Assembly: GCF_002160065.1 (NCBI RefSeq) | Contig: NZ_NFJW01000001.1 | Location: forward strand, 1 to 64,000 | Direction of reading: 5' to 3' | From: Collinsella sp. An2 | GTDB lineage: Bacteria; Actinomycetota; Coriobacteriia; Coriobacteriales; Coriobacteriaceae | DNA length: 64,000 bases | Shown: one piece after another, positions 9,866-19,400 of the stretch | Numbering within the stretch: the first letter of the stretch is position 1 | Layout of the letters: each line of letters begins with the position of its first letter | Notes under the pieces: generated by a model | What the model saw: only the letters and a program-made list of their open reading frames with translations | Told to the model about the DNA's origin: nothing | The model's database searches: none | Made by a program: the position numbers and the translations under genes

Positions 9866-10828
9866 ATGGCACAGACGAAGAACTTCTACGATGTCCTTGG
9901 CGTGAAGCGCGACGCCTCCGACAAAGAGATCAAGACCGCCTTCCGCAAGTTGGCGCAGAAGTATCACCCCGATGCGGGCGGCGATGAACAAAAGTTCAAG
10001 GAGATCAGCGAGGCGTATGAGACGCTCTCCGATCCCAAGAAGCGCAAGGAATACGACCAGCTGCTCATGTTTGGCGGTATGCCCGGAGCCGGCGGTCCCG
10101 GCGGGGCATACACCTATAGCGGCGGCGCTGGCGGCCCGGGCGGCTGGAGCGACATCTTCAGCAGCATCTTCAACGGAGACGGAGCGTTTGGCTCCGACTG
10201 GGCTAGCGGCTTTGGCGGTATGGGTGGCGCGGGCCGCGCGGCCAACCGTCCGCGCAAGGGCGGCGATCTGTCGCTGACCGTGGATGTGTCGGCCGAGGAC
10301 GCGTTCCGCGGCGTCACGCATAAGGTGACCTACCGCATCCCCTCGACGGGGGAGCAGCAGACCATTACCGTCTCGGTTCCTGCGGGAGCCGTCGACGGCG
10401 GCAAGCTGCGCTACAAACGTCGCGGCGAGTACGGCCAGAACGGCGGCGAGCGCGGCGACTTGGTGGTGACCACGCACGTGGCCGAGCACCCGCTCTTCAA
10501 GCGTAAGGGTGCCGACGTGCAGATGACGCTGCCCATTTCGGTGTACGAGGCAGCGCTGGGATGCCAGGTCGATGTGCCCACGCCGGGCGGTGCGACGGTG
10601 CGCCTGAAGGTGCCGGCGGGTACGCAGAGCGGAAAGACCTTCCGCTTCAAGGATCTGGGCGCTCCCGACGTGAAGCGCCGCGGTCGCACCGGTGCACTGC
10701 TGGTGACGGTGGACGTGCGCGTTCCTACGCAGCTTTCGACGGCGGAACGCGATGCGTTCGAGCGGTTGCGTGCCGCCGATACGCGTGACTATCGGCGCGA
10801 TGTCGACCGATATCGCGCAAGGGTATAG
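9866..10828 (+). CDS. dnaJ: DnaJ-family co-chaperone lacking the zinc finger (CbpA/type II Hsp40)
   Basis: Stimulates DnaK ATPase and delivers substrates. The J domain fills residues 1-70 with the HPD motif in [10 protein letters not shown] Gly/Phe-rich linker (about 75-130) follows, then two beta-sandwich substrate-binding domains. The zinc-finger CxxCxGxG repeats of classical DnaJ are absent, so this is a type II (DnaJ2/CbpA-like) protein, as is common as the second J protein in actinobacteria. 320 residues; start at 9866 with AAAGGAGGC upstream. The next gene is hspR. Confidence 0.95.
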   Translation: MAQTKNFYDVLGVKRDASDKEIKTAFRKLAQKYHPDAGGDEQKFKEISEAYETLSDPKKRKEYDQLLMFGGMPGAGGPGGAYTYSGGAGGPGGWSDIFSSIFNGDGAFGSDWASGFGGMGGAGRAANRPRKGGDLSLTVDVSAEDAFRGVTHKVTYRIPSTGEQQTITVSVPAGAVDGGKLRYKRRGEYGQNGGERGDLVVTTHVAEHPLFKRKGADVQMTLPISVYEAALGCQVDVPTPGGATVRLKVPAGTQSGKTFRFKDLGAPDVKRRGRTGALLVTVDVRVPTQLSTAERDAFERLRAADTRDYRRDVDRYRARV

Positions 10829-10898
10829 ACGATGAACGGGCCCTGGGCGGTGCTGCCGTCCGGGGCTTGGGGTATGCCAGGAAGGTTGGTGAAGAAGA

Positions 10899-11312
10899 AT
10901 GGGTCAGTCTGATCGGGACAAACCGCTGTATATGATCAGCGTCGCGGCCGAGCTCACGGGCATGCATCCGCAGACGTTGCGTGTGTACGAGTCGAAGGGG
11001 TTGGTGAACCCGAAGCGCTCGGGCGGCAACACGCGCCTGTATTCGCGTGCCGACATCGAACGCCTTGAGCTGATCAACCAGCTGACAGATGAGGGCATCA
11101 ACCTGGCTGGCGTGGTGCGTATCCTGGACATGAAGGAGCGCGCCGAGAAGCGTGAGGCCGAGATGGAGCAGCTGCGCTCTCGCGTCCGCGAGCTCGAGGA
11201 TGAGGTTCACGAGCTCAAGGTCCAGAAGAAAATCACCGCGCTTGTTCCGCGCGGCGGCTCGGCCGACCCCGAACAGGTGCTCAAAGGGCTTCTGGGAGGC
11301 GGCGGCCTCTAA
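10899..11312 (+). CDS. hspR: heat shock repressor HspR (MerR family)
   Basis: A 137-residue MerR-type regulator. The winged helix-turn-helix occupies residues 10-75 (YMISVAAELTGMHPQTLRVYESKGLVNPKRSGGNTRLYS), followed by a long coiled coil (about 85-120). It represses the dnaK operon and clpB and works with DnaK as co-repressor in related actinobacteria. Its position as last gene of dnaK-grpE-dnaJ-hspR is the classic arrangement. The likely targets are the elements at 6708-6740 and 49336-49368. Confidence 0.94.
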   Translation: MGQSDRDKPLYMISVAAELTGMHPQTLRVYESKGLVNPKRSGGNTRLYSRADIERLELINQLTDEGINLAGVVRILDMKERAEKREAEMEQLRSRVRELEDEVHELKVQKKITALVPRGGSADPEQVLKGLLGGGGL

Positions 11313-11664
11313 CGCGCCGATTCGCAGGGCCTGCCGGCGACGCTTTGCCGCTGGAAGCTGACTCGCGGGGCCTCGCAAAGGCAAATCGCGGGGGTCATAT
11401 ATATCGAAACATAGACCAGCTACTAGATTTGTCTAAGTTAAGCCGCAAAAGCGGCCGATTTCTTAGTCAATTCCAGTAGCTGGACTTATTTTTATTGCTG
11501 TTCGTGGCGCACTGCCTTGGGAGGTATCAGCCGCGCACTGCCTTAGGAGCTGACTGCCACGCGCGTCCTCGCCAAACGCATTTGGGAGATGCTTGCTACA
11601 CGTTCCCTCGTCAAACGCGTGCGGAGCAGTCGTCGTTGGCAAGCAGGTTCTCTGTTGCTGGCGC
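11313..11664. other. gene-free region between convergent hspR and gntR
   Basis: Contains the stem-loop at 11411-11495 and two short direct repeats: GCGCACTGCCTT near 11507 and again near 11533, and a TCGYCAAACGC block near 11567 and 11612. No coding frame is convincing. Confidence 0.5.
11411..11495 (+). terminator. composite stem-loop after hspR, probable terminator
   Basis: Nested inverted repeats: CCAGCTACT (11416-11424) with AGTAGCTGG (11475-11483), CTAAG (11433-11437) with CTTAG (11462-11466), and a central GCCGC-AAAA-GCGGC hairpin (11442-11455). The stem is followed by ACTTATTTTTATT. It is longer than an ordinary terminator but placed correctly to end the heat-shock operon. Confidence 0.6.
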
Positions 11665-12420
11665 TTACACCACGTTGACGTCGCGGAGCTCGGCGCGGTC
11701 GCCCACATTGCGCGAGATGGAATATTCGAACGCAGTGCCGTCGTCGAAAAATCCGATCTGCTCCATCTCGAGAAGCGGGCCGCCAACCTCGGTCTCCAGG
11801 CGCTCGGCTTCTTCCTCTGTGGCGCTAACGGCGCGGATGATGCGGTGGAAGCTCGAGATCTTGTAGCCCAGCGTGTCCTGGATATAGCTGTAGACGGACT
11901 TGTAGAGCTGGCTTTTCTTAAGACCCGGAATGAGGTCGAGCGGCATGTAGGTGTACTCGATAACGATGGGTGTCCCGTTAAGACAACGCACGCGGCAATG
12001 GTGATAGGCGAAATCCTCGGGCTGAATATTGAGGTGCCGCGCGACCTTTTCGGGTGGATTCACAATGGAGAAGTCATAGACCACCGACGTGATCTCGCCG
12101 TCGCCCTGATGCTCGATGGTAAAGCCGCGGGCGCGGTCGGAGCGGTTGAATGCGAAGGAGCCCGAGCCGCCTACAAGGTAGGTGCCGGAGCCGCGTGGGT
12201 CTGAGATGTCCTGTGTGCTTTTCACATAGGTGCCCGATCCGCGCCGGCTGGCGATAAGGCCTTGCTCGATGAGCAGGTCGAAGGCGCGCTTCACCGTGAT
12301 CTTGCTCACGTCGTAAATCTGGCACAGCTCCACAACGGTAGGGAGCTTGTCGTTGGGCTTCAGGGAGCCGTCCTCGATGCTGTGCTGGATATCTGCTGCG
12401 ATCGCCTGGTACTTTAACAT
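11665..12420 (-). CDS. GntR family regulator (HutC/UTRA type) of the beta-glucoside locus
   Basis: 251 residues. The N-terminal winged helix-turn-helix (about 1-70; KLPTVVELCQIYDVSKITVKRAFDLLIEQGLIASRRGSGTYV) is followed by a UTRA ligand-binding domain (about 90-245; YHHCRVRCLNGTPIVIEYTYMPLDLIPGL...), as in regulators that sense phosphorylated sugars. It is divergent from the GH1 gene, with a 400-base shared region containing inverted repeats. Its likely ligand is a beta-glucoside 6-phosphate, inferred from the neighbouring PTS genes. It probably represses the cel operon. Confidence 0.9.
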   Translation of the reverse strand: MLKYQAIAADIQHSIEDGSLKPNDKLPTVVELCQIYDVSKITVKRAFDLLIEQGLIASRRGSGTYVKSTQDISDPRGSGTYLVGGSGSFAFNRSDRARGFTIEHQGDGEITSVVYDFSIVNPPEKVARHLNIQPEDFAYHHCRVRCLNGTPIVIEYTYMPLDLIPGLKKSQLYKSVYSYIQDTLGYKISSFHRIIRAVSATEEEAERLETEVGGPLLEMEQIGFFDDGTAFEYSISRNVGDRAELRDVNVV

Positions 12421-12822
12421 GAGGACACCTCTCTCTGCTCGATGTTCGTCGCACGCGGCCGACTGGTATCAAGAAACGCCAAGGCGTCTCGTGTGCCAAC
12501 TCGGAGCCTCCCGCAAGCGGTAGGTTTTCGCGGGTGAGCGGTTTCATGAAGTTCGTGATCTCTGGCCTCTGTAGCGCCCCAGCAGCCTAAAGCGAACGCG
12601 TTAAAACGCGCGTTGTCGCAGGTATAACGCCTGCATCCCCGTTGCGTAATCCATTATCCCCCAAAGTATGCCGATATATTTTCAAAAAGGCATACTCTAA
12701 AAGAAAATTAGAGCGCTATACTTTAGCTAAAAGCGCGGTACGCATATAAAATAATCGCGCTTATATATACGACGGAACGTGCGAAGAGCCGCACGAGCCG
12801 GATTATGGAACCAGGAGGCGCT
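12421..12822. promoter_or_regulatory. divergent control region of gntR and the cel operon
   Basis: AT-rich compared with its surroundings. Inverted repeats are GTATGCC (12666-12672) with GGCATAC (12689-12695), 16 bases apart, and CTCTAA (12695-12700) with TTAGAG (12708-12713). A TATACT that could serve as -10 lies at 12717-12722. The GTATGCC palindrome is the best operator candidate for the GntR regulator. No gene is seen. Confidence 0.5.
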
Positions 12823-14229
12823 ATGGCAGAGTTGACCTTGCCCAAGGACTTCTTCTTCGGGGCGGCAATGTCTGGCCCGCAGACAGAGGGCGGCTGGAAT
12901 GTTGGCGGCAAGCTCGAGAACCTGTGGGACACATGGTCCATCGAGGACATCGATGCGTTCTACAACCGCGTCGGCTCGTATGTGGGCAACAACTTCATGC
13001 GCCTCTATAAAGAAGACCTCGCCCTGCTCAAGAGCCTTGGCATGAACAACTACCGCACCTCCATTCAGTGGAGCCGCCTGCTCGACCAGGACGGCAACAT
13101 CAACCCCGAGGGCGCGGCTTGGTACCACGAGCTTTTCCGCGCTTCCAAAGAAGCCGGCCTCGAGGTCTTCGTGAACCTTTACCACTTTGACATGCCCACC
13201 TACCTCTTCCGCCGCGGCGGCTGGGAGAATCGCGAGGTGTGCGAGGCGTATGCCAACTATGCCTACAAGGCGTTCTGCGAGTTCGGCAAAGAGGTTCGCT
13301 GCTGGTTCACCTTCAACGAGCCCATCGTCGAGCCCGAGAACCGCTACTGGCATCCCGTATGGTATCCGCAGCACCACAGCTTCCAGGAGGCCTGCACCAC
13401 CCAGTACAACATCTCGATTGCGCACGCGCTGGCCGTTGCGAAGTATCGCCAGGCCGTCTCCGAAGGCCGCATGCTGCCCAACGCGCGCATCGGCATGATC
13501 TGCAACTTCTCGCCCTCCTATACCAAAGACGATCCCACGCCGGCAGACCTCGAGGCCCTGCGCATGAACGACGGCCTTACCAACCGTTGGTGGCTTGACC
13601 TGGTAACCAAGGGTCATCTGCCGCAGGACGTCATCGACACCCTTACCAACGACCTGGGCATCGTGCTCCCCGTCCGTCCGTACGACGACGCCGTGCTCGC
13701 CGAGGGCGTGGTCGACTGGATCGGCTGCAACTACTACCAGCCGAGCCGCGTCCAGGCGCCAAGCACGACCCACGACGAGTGGGGCAACCCGCTGTTTGCC
13801 GAGCCCTACATTTGGCCCGAGCGCGTCATGAACGAGTCCCGTGGCTGGGAGATCTACCCCAAGGGCATCTACGACTTCGGCATGAAGTGCAAGAAGGAGT
13901 ACCCCGAGCTTGAGTGGTACGTCTCCGAGAACGGCATCGGCATCGAGCGCGAGTACCTCAACAAGGATCCCGAGACCCAGCAGGTCCAGGACGACTACCG
14001 CGTCGACTTCGTGCGTCAGCACCTCGAGTGGATCGCGCGCGCCATCGACGACGGCGCCAAATGCGTGGGCTACCACTACTGGGGCATGATCGACAACTGG
14101 TCCTGGGCGAACGCATTCAAGAACCGCTACGGCTTCGTGGAGGTCGACCTCATGGAGAACTACGAACGTCGGCCCAAGAAGTCGGCCGCGTGGCTCAAGG
14201 AGGTCGCGACCTCGCACGTGGTCAAGTAG
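12823..14229 (+). CDS. GH1 family 6-phospho-beta-glucosidase
   Basis: 468-residue retaining glycosidase. The acid/base glutamate is in FTFNEP and the nucleophile in WYVSENGIGI. The N-terminus LPKDFFFGAAMSGPQTEGGW and the C-terminal KNRYGFVEVD are GH1 signatures. Being in a PTS operon suggests action on 6-phosphorylated beta-glucosides in the cytoplasm. The start at 12823 follows AGGAGGCGCT; an in-frame ATG at 12805 lacks a site. First gene of the cel operon (GH1, IIC, IIB, IIA, GH4). Confidence 0.93.
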   Translation: MAELTLPKDFFFGAAMSGPQTEGGWNVGGKLENLWDTWSIEDIDAFYNRVGSYVGNNFMRLYKEDLALLKSLGMNNYRTSIQWSRLLDQDGNINPEGAAWYHELFRASKEAGLEVFVNLYHFDMPTYLFRRGGWENREVCEAYANYAYKAFCEFGKEVRCWFTFNEPIVEPENRYWHPVWYPQHHSFQEACTTQYNISIAHALAVAKYRQAVSEGRMLPNARIGMICNFSPSYTKDDPTPADLEALRMNDGLTNRWWLDLVTKGHLPQDVIDTLTNDLGIVLPVRPYDDAVLAEGVVDWIGCNYYQPSRVQAPSTTHDEWGNPLFAEPYIWPERVMNESRGWEIYPKGIYDFGMKCKKEYPELEWYVSENGIGIEREYLNKDPETQQVQDDYRVDFVRQHLEWIARAIDDGAKCVGYHYWGMIDNWSWANAFKNRYGFVEVDLMENYERRPKKSAAWLKEVATSHVVK

Positions 14230-14424
14230 CCGGTTTGTTACCTGGCCCTTTTAGGGATGGCCGGCAGCTTGTGGGGAGCCGCTGGCCGACTGTCTGGCCT
14301 CGCCTTCGCCTATTGCCCGCAGCGCCGCGGGCGGCAGGTGAGGGCGGCGCCGGGATAGCAAGGGGAGCGTCGCTGAAGGGGGGCGCTTCTGAGGTAGGCA
14401 TGTTTTACGTTAGGAGTGGAAAAC

Positions 14425-15810
14425 ATGGCTAATGGATCGAACTTCCTCGATAAGTTCGCGGAAGTATCCGCCAAGATCGGTAACCAGGTGCACCTACGCA
14501 GCCTGCGCGATGGTTTCGCCACCATCATGCCGGTCTTCATCCTCGCCGGTATCGCGGCACTGCTGAACAACGTGGTCTTCAAGGGTCTGTGGAGCGCAGA
14601 TCCCACGAGCCTCGGCCTGTTCCCCAACGCCGACGTCCTGGCAATCGCCCAGTACTGGGGCAACGCGCTTTCTCAGGGCGCCCTCAGCATTTCGGCAATT
14701 CTGCTGTGCGGCATGGTTGGCTACAGCCTGGCCACCAACAAGCGCTTCGACAACCCGATCTCGTGCGTCGTCGTGTCGCTTGCGGTGTTCTTCATCATGA
14801 TGCCGCAGTCCGTTACGGCCACGCTTGCCGCCTCCTCGCCGCTCGTGACCGATGAGGTCACCACCGCCGAGGTGACGAGCGCCTTCATCACCAACTACAC
14901 CGGCACCAACGGCATGTTCACGGCCATCATCATCGGCTTGCTTGCCCCGACCCTCTTCATCAAGGTCTCCGGCGTCGAGAAGCTGCGCATCAAGATGCCC
15001 GAGGGCGTGCCGCCTGCGGTCGAGAAGTCCTTCAACGTCCTGGTACCGATGCTGCTTACGCTTGGTGCCTTCGGCCTGCTGGCCATGGTCCTGTTCGCCG
15101 GCTTCCAGACCGACATCACCGCGCTCATCAACACCTGGATCCAGACGCCGCTGCGTGCCCTCACCACCAACCCCGTGGGTCTCGTGTTCATCTACTCGCT
15201 CGGCGTGTTCCTGTTCACCCTCGGCATCCACCAGTCCACGATCAACGGCGTGCTCGTCGAGCCGGTCCTCACCATCGTGCTTGTTGAGGCCATGGAGCTC
15301 TATAACACCGGCGGCATCGATGCGGTCATCGCTCGTCCGGACCTGTACCTCAACATGAACGTCATCAACGTGTACGCGCTCATGGGCGGCTCCGGCTGCA
15401 CCCTGGCCCTGCTCATCGCCACGTTCATCTGGGGCAAGTGGCAGCCCTCCAAGGAGATCGCCAAGCTCGGCATCCTGCCCGGCATCTTCAACATCAACGA
15501 GCCGGTCATCTATGGCTACCCGATCGTCTTCAACATCCCGCTGATGATCCCCTTCGTGCTCTGCACCGCTCTCGGCATCGTGATTCCGTACTTCGCGACC
15601 GTCGCCGGCCTGGTCAACCCCACGTGCATCCAGGTGCCTTGGACTACGCCGATCATCGCATCGGGCCTGCTGTCCACGGGCGGCGACATCCGCGCCGCAA
15701 TTCTGCAGGTACTGCTGCTCGCGCTCTTCGTGATTATCTACCTGCCGTTCATGAAGGCGTCCGAGACCGCTCAGCGCAAGCAGTTCGAGATGGCCTCCGA
15801 GTCCGAGTAG
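14425..15810 (+). CDS. celB: PTS cellobiose/lichenan-type transporter, IIC component
   Basis: 461-residue integral membrane permease of the lactose/cellobiose PTS family, with about 10 hydrophobic segments. The N-terminus (FLDKFAEVSAKIGNQVHLRSLRDGF) and the motifs FTLGIHQSTINGVL and GIFNINEPVIYGYPIVFNIPLMIPF are typical of EIIC(cel), the last carrying the substrate-site glutamate. It moves beta-glucosides across the membrane while they are phosphorylated by IIB. The start at 14425 is 8 bases after AGGAG; a GTG at 14416 overlaps that site. Separate IIB and IIA genes follow. Confidence 0.93.
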   Translation: MANGSNFLDKFAEVSAKIGNQVHLRSLRDGFATIMPVFILAGIAALLNNVVFKGLWSADPTSLGLFPNADVLAIAQYWGNALSQGALSISAILLCGMVGYSLATNKRFDNPISCVVVSLAVFFIMMPQSVTATLAASSPLVTDEVTTAEVTSAFITNYTGTNGMFTAIIIGLLAPTLFIKVSGVEKLRIKMPEGVPPAVEKSFNVLVPMLLTLGAFGLLAMVLFAGFQTDITALINTWIQTPLRALTTNPVGLVFIYSLGVFLFTLGIHQSTINGVLVEPVLTIVLVEAMELYNTGGIDAVIARPDLYLNMNVINVYALMGGSGCTLALLIATFIWGKWQPSKEIAKLGILPGIFNINEPVIYGYPIVFNIPLMIPFVLCTALGIVIPYFATVAGLVNPTCIQVPWTTPIIASGLLSTGGDIRAAILQVLLLALFVIIYLPFMKASETAQRKQFEMASESE

Positions 15811-15862
15811 GTTTATCTCACACCACGCTCATCTCAGACGTGCGTGTTGCATCGGTTCCAAC

Positions 15863-15925
15863 GGGTGCGGCCTAGGTCGCACCCACGGGGCGCCGCCTTC
15901 GTCACAGCCCGCTGGGCGGCGCCCC
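15863..15925. other. two stem-loops between IIC and IIB genes
   Basis: GGGTGCG (15863-15869) pairs with CGCACCC (15878-15884). GGGGCGCCGCC (15887-15897) pairs with GGCGGCGCCCC (15915-15925), an 11-bp perfect stem. No T-run follows, so an mRNA-stabilising or processing role between celB and celA is more likely than termination. Confidence 0.6.
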
Positions 15926-16000
15926 TATACCCCCTAGGCGGCCGACGTGTGCCGGTCGCCCGCAGACAAGGCCGAAATTTCTGGCCGGAAAGGATCTGTC

Positions 16001-16300
16001 ATGAAGATCATGCTTTGCTGCAACGCTGGAATGTCCACGAGCCTGCTCGTCCAGAAGATGCAGAAGGAGGTCGCTGCGCGCGGCGAGGACACCACCATCG
16101 AGGCCCGTCCTATGAACGAGGCCATGGATCACATCGACGAGGCCGACATCATCCTGCTTGGCCCCCAGATCGGTTATGCCAAGGGCGATTTCGAGAAGGC
16201 CGTTGCCGGCCGCATCCCTGTGGCCGTCATCCCCATGGTCGATTACGGCCGCATGAATGCCGCCAAGATTCTTGACGACGTGAAGAAGCTCGTGGGCTAG
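16001..16300 (+). CDS. celA: PTS cellobiose-type IIB component
   Basis: 99-residue cytoplasmic phosphocarrier. The phosphorylated cysteine is Cys7, in LCCNAGMSTSLL, followed by a Rossmann-like alpha/beta fold (ADIILLGPQIGYAK). It takes the phosphate from IIA and gives it to the sugar entering through IIC. The start at 16001 follows GGAAAGGA. A leader of 190 bases with two stem-loops separates it from celB. Confidence 0.94.
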   Translation: MKIMLCCNAGMSTSLLVQKMQKEVAARGEDTTIEARPMNEAMDHIDEADIILLGPQIGYAKGDFEKAVAGRIPVAVIPMVDYGRMNAAKILDDVKKLVG

Positions 16301-16419
16301 AGCCTGCGCATCACACCACGGCGCCCGATCCGCACGGGCGCAAGAGACATTTTTTTGGGGCGCTTATCGCCGGACGCCGCTGGCGCCGCTTGGCCCCCTG
16401 CCGCAAGGAGGTACGTCCG

Positions 16420-16761
16420 ATGGACGAGATGGAAGAGCTGCAGATGACCTGCTTCGAGATCATCGGCTATGTCGGCACTGCAAAGAGCTGCTACATCAAC
16501 GCGATCTCGAAGGCAAAAGAAGGCGCCTTTGACGAGGCAGAAGCGCTCATCAAGGAGGGTGACGTCGCGTACAACGGCGGCCACGACGTGCACATGAAGC
16601 TGCTGCAGGCCGACGCCGCAGGCGAGCGCAACGGCGAGGCCCCGCTCATCCTGCTGCATGCCGAGGACCAGATGGCCGGCACCGAGACCTGCAAGCTCAT
16701 GGCGCTCAACTTCATTGACACCTATCGCGAACTGCAGGAGCTCAAGGCCAAGCTGGCCTAG
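16420..16761 (+). CDS. celC: PTS cellobiose/lactose-type IIA component
   Basis: 113-residue all-helical phosphocarrier that receives phosphate from HPr. Family landmarks are the N-terminal CFEIIGYVGTAKSCYINAI and the phosphorylation site in ILLHAEDQMAG (His). The start at 16420 follows AAGGAGG. It completes a three-gene IIC-IIB-IIA transporter. Confidence 0.94.
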   Translation: MDEMEELQMTCFEIIGYVGTAKSCYINAISKAKEGAFDEAEALIKEGDVAYNGGHDVHMKLLQADAAGERNGEAPLILLHAEDQMAGTETCKLMALNFIDTYRELQELKAKLA

Positions 16762-16912
16762 CTGCTTGGGTCGCATGGGCGGCGGCCGTCTTGCGGCCCG
16801 TGCCTGCGACGCAGCATCTTGCCTGGTAACAGGCAGCCTCGCCTTTGATGCGGGGGTCGCGTTTTATCCGGTGCGAGGATGAAACGTGGGAATCGAATAC
16901 ACACAGCACATG

Positions 16913-16948
16913 AAGGGCACCGCCGGAGACGACGATGCCCTTTTTTCA
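16913..16948 (+). terminator. terminator-like hairpin before the GH4 gene
   Basis: AAGGGCA (16913-16919) pairs with TGCCCTT (16936-16942) and runs into TTTTTT. It lies inside the 270-base gap between IIA and the GH4 gene, so it may attenuate transcription into celF. Confidence 0.7.
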
Positions 16949-17031
16949 AATCGTCGAACCGGCCGGGAGCGCGGGCGCAGGCCCAGGGCGCGCCCGGCGG
17001 AGATGCGACATGAGACAGAAAGGATATCGAC

Positions 17032-18429
17032 ATGACCGACACCAAGCGCCCGGTAAAGATCGCTACCATCGGCGGCGGTTCAAGCTATACCCCCGAGCTT
17101 GTCGAAGGGTTTATCAAGCGCTACGACAGCCTGCCCGTGCGCGAGCTGTGGCTCGTCGACATTCCCGAGGGCGAGGAGAAGCTCAAGATCGTAGGCGGCC
17201 TCGCCCAGCGCATGGTCGAGGCGGCCGGCTTGCCCATGGAAGTGCACCTTACGCTTGACCGTCGCGAGGCCCTGGCCGGCGCCGACTTCGTGACCACACA
17301 GTTCCGCGTGGGGCAACTCGACGCACGCATCAAGGACGAGCGCATCTCGCTCAAGCACGGGCTCATCGGTCAGGAGACCAACGGTGCTGGCGGCATGTTC
17401 AAGGCGCTGCGCACCATTCCGGTCATCTTTGACATCATCCGCGACATGCAGGAGCTCTGCCCGGACGCGTGGCTGGTGAACTTCACGAACCCGGTGGGCA
17501 TCGTAACGGAGGCCGTGCTGCGCTACACGGATTGGGACAAGATCATCGGCCTGTGCAACTGCCCCATCTCCATGCGCTTCGGCATTGCGAAATGGATGGA
17601 CGTCGACCCGTCCCGCGTGCGCATGGAGCTCTCCGGCCTCAACCACCACTTCTTCGTGACCGACGTCTTCATCGACGGCAAGAGCTGCTTCGACGAGGTG
17701 CTCGAACGCTATTGCGAGCTGCCGGTGGAGGAACTGGGCACCATGAAGAACATCATGGCCATCCCGTGGTCCAACCGACTGATCCGTGGCCTTCGCGCCA
17801 TTCCGGTGAGCTATCTGAACTACTACTTCTCGACGCGCGAGGAGCTTGACCAGCTTACGCGCGACTACGAGGCGCACGGCGTGCGTGCCGAGGTCGTGAA
17901 GCAGGTCGAGGCCGAGCTCTTCGAGCTCTACAAGAATCAGGATCTGCACGTGAAGCCCAAGCAGCTCGAGGAGCGCGGCGGTGCCCACTACTCCGATGCG
18001 GCGTGCAGCGTGATCGATTCCATCTACAACGACCGCGGCGACATTCAGTACGTGGACGTGCGGAACAACGGCGCCGTGAGCAACCTGCCCGAGGAGAGCG
18101 CGATCGAGTGCGCGGCGGTCATTACGGCCGACGGTCCCAAGCCGCTTGCCATCGGCGAGCTGCCGGTGCCCATCAACGGCACGATTCAGATGATCAAGAC
18201 CTTCGAGCGCATGGTGGCCGAGGCCGCGGTGACCGGTAACAAGGACCTGGTGGTTGCCGCGCTCGTCGCCAACAAGCTCTGCGACTCCGATGCCGTGGCA
18301 AACGCCGTGGTAGATGAGCTCATGGAGGCGCACAAGGACTATCTGCCGCAGTTCTTTAATGCTGACGGCACTCCCAAGGACGAGCGGGAGGCAAAGGCGC
18401 TCACCAGCAAGGTGTGCGCGTTGGCGTAA
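17032..18429 (+). CDS. celF: GH4 family 6-phospho-beta-glucosidase
   Basis: 465-residue NAD- and Mn-dependent glycosidase of family 4, which uses a redox elimination mechanism. The NAD-binding N-terminus is KIATIGGGSSYTPELVEGF. Further family blocks are QFRVGQLDARIKDERI, LIGQETNGAGGMFKALRTIPV, the metal-binding NCPISM region and LNHHFFV. Together with the GH1 enzyme it offers two chemically different routes to split imported beta-glucoside 6-phosphates. Start at 17032 with AAAGGATATC upstream. The oddity is two different 6-phospho-beta-glucosidases in one operon. Confidence 0.95.
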   Translation: MTDTKRPVKIATIGGGSSYTPELVEGFIKRYDSLPVRELWLVDIPEGEEKLKIVGGLAQRMVEAAGLPMEVHLTLDRREALAGADFVTTQFRVGQLDARIKDERISLKHGLIGQETNGAGGMFKALRTIPVIFDIIRDMQELCPDAWLVNFTNPVGIVTEAVLRYTDWDKIIGLCNCPISMRFGIAKWMDVDPSRVRMELSGLNHHFFVTDVFIDGKSCFDEVLERYCELPVEELGTMKNIMAIPWSNRLIRGLRAIPVSYLNYYFSTREELDQLTRDYEAHGVRAEVVKQVEAELFELYKNQDLHVKPKQLEERGGAHYSDAACSVIDSIYNDRGDIQYVDVRNNGAVSNLPEESAIECAAVITADGPKPLAIGELPVPINGTIQMIKTFERMVAEAAVTGNKDLVVAALVANKLCDSDAVANAVVDELMEAHKDYLPQFFNADGTPKDEREAKALTSKVCALA

Positions 18430-18509
18430 GGCTGGCGCACGCAGGCATTGATGTACGTGGGGCGGGGCTGCGCATGGCGCGGTCCCGCCCTATCTATGCA
18501 TCGCTGCGC

Positions 18510-19382
18510 CTAGCCCCACAGCTCGCGGATGCGGCTCAGGAAGACTTCCGCGGCGGGCGAGAAGGATTGGTAGCGCTTCCAGGCAATGAAGATGTCGGCC
18601 GTGACGGCGGGCTCAAGCGGCCGAAACGCCAGACCGCTTGTGGGCGACGTGTCAACGATGCCCTCGAGGCTTATGACGTAGCCCACGCCGCGCCGCGCCA
18701 ACAGCGAGGCGTTGTACAGCAGGTTGTAGGTGGCCACGACATCCAGCTCGGCAAAGTCGCGGCGAAACCACGTCTGCATCTCGCGGCTTGCCTGGGCAGA
18801 GAAGATGAGCGGCTTGTCGGCAAGGTCTTCGGCATGTATAACGTCCAGGCTGGCCAGGGGGTCGCTCGACGGCATGAAGACGCCCCAGCGGTCGCGCGCC
18901 GGCAGCTGCAGGCATTCATAGCGGTCCAGGTTGGCGTGGCCCACAAATACGCCGAAGTCGATGCGCCCATTGTCCAGGCGCTCGCTTACATCTTCGGCGT
19001 TGCCGCTGTGCAGGGCGAAGCGCATGAGGGGGTAGGTCTCCTGCAGCTCGGCTACGACGTCGGCTACGAGCGCCATGGCGGGCGTCTCGCCGCCGCCGAT
19101 GCGCACCTCACCGGCAAGGGTGTCGGCAGAGACATGGAACTCGGCCTCGGTGCGGCCTACAAGGTCCACGATCTCTTCGGCGCGCCGGCGTAGGCGCATG
19201 CCTGCCTCGGTAAGCTCAATGCGCCGCCGGCCGCGGTCGAACAGCTTGCAGCCCAGCTCGTGCTCCAGGTCCTGCATCTGGCGCGAGAGCGACGGCTGAG
19301 AGAGGTGAAGGACCTGCGCCGCACCCGAGATGGTTCCCTCGCGGGCAATCATAAGGAAATACTGCAGGTGGCGAAGTTCCAT
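18510..19382 (-). CDS. LysR family transcriptional regulator
   Basis: 290 residues. The N-terminal HTH (MELRHLQYFLMIAREGTISGAAQVLHLSQPSLSRQMQDLEHELG) is canonical, and the C-terminal part is a two-lobed effector domain. It lies 18 bases downstream of the TetR gene on the same strand, so the two are probably one transcript, divergent from the redox island that begins at 20368. A role in controlling that island is inferred from position only; the effector is unknown. Confidence 0.9.
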   Translation of the reverse strand: MELRHLQYFLMIAREGTISGAAQVLHLSQPSLSRQMQDLEHELGCKLFDRGRRRIELTEAGMRLRRRAEEIVDLVGRTEAEFHVSADTLAGEVRIGGGETPAMALVADVVAELQETYPLMRFALHSGNAEDVSERLDNGRIDFGVFVGHANLDRYECLQLPARDRWGVFMPSSDPLASLDVIHAEDLADKPLIFSAQASREMQTWFRRDFAELDVVATYNLLYNASLLARRGVGYVISLEGIVDTSPTSGLAFRPLEPAVTADIFIAWKRYQSFSPAAEVFLSRIRELWG

Positions 19383-19400
19383 GGGACCTCCCTGGAGGCG

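Noticed and set aside
12727-14217. Long minus-strand frame opposite the GH1 gene at 12823
   Set aside because: Complement shadow of a GH1 gene with intact catalytic motifs; no start site or domain.
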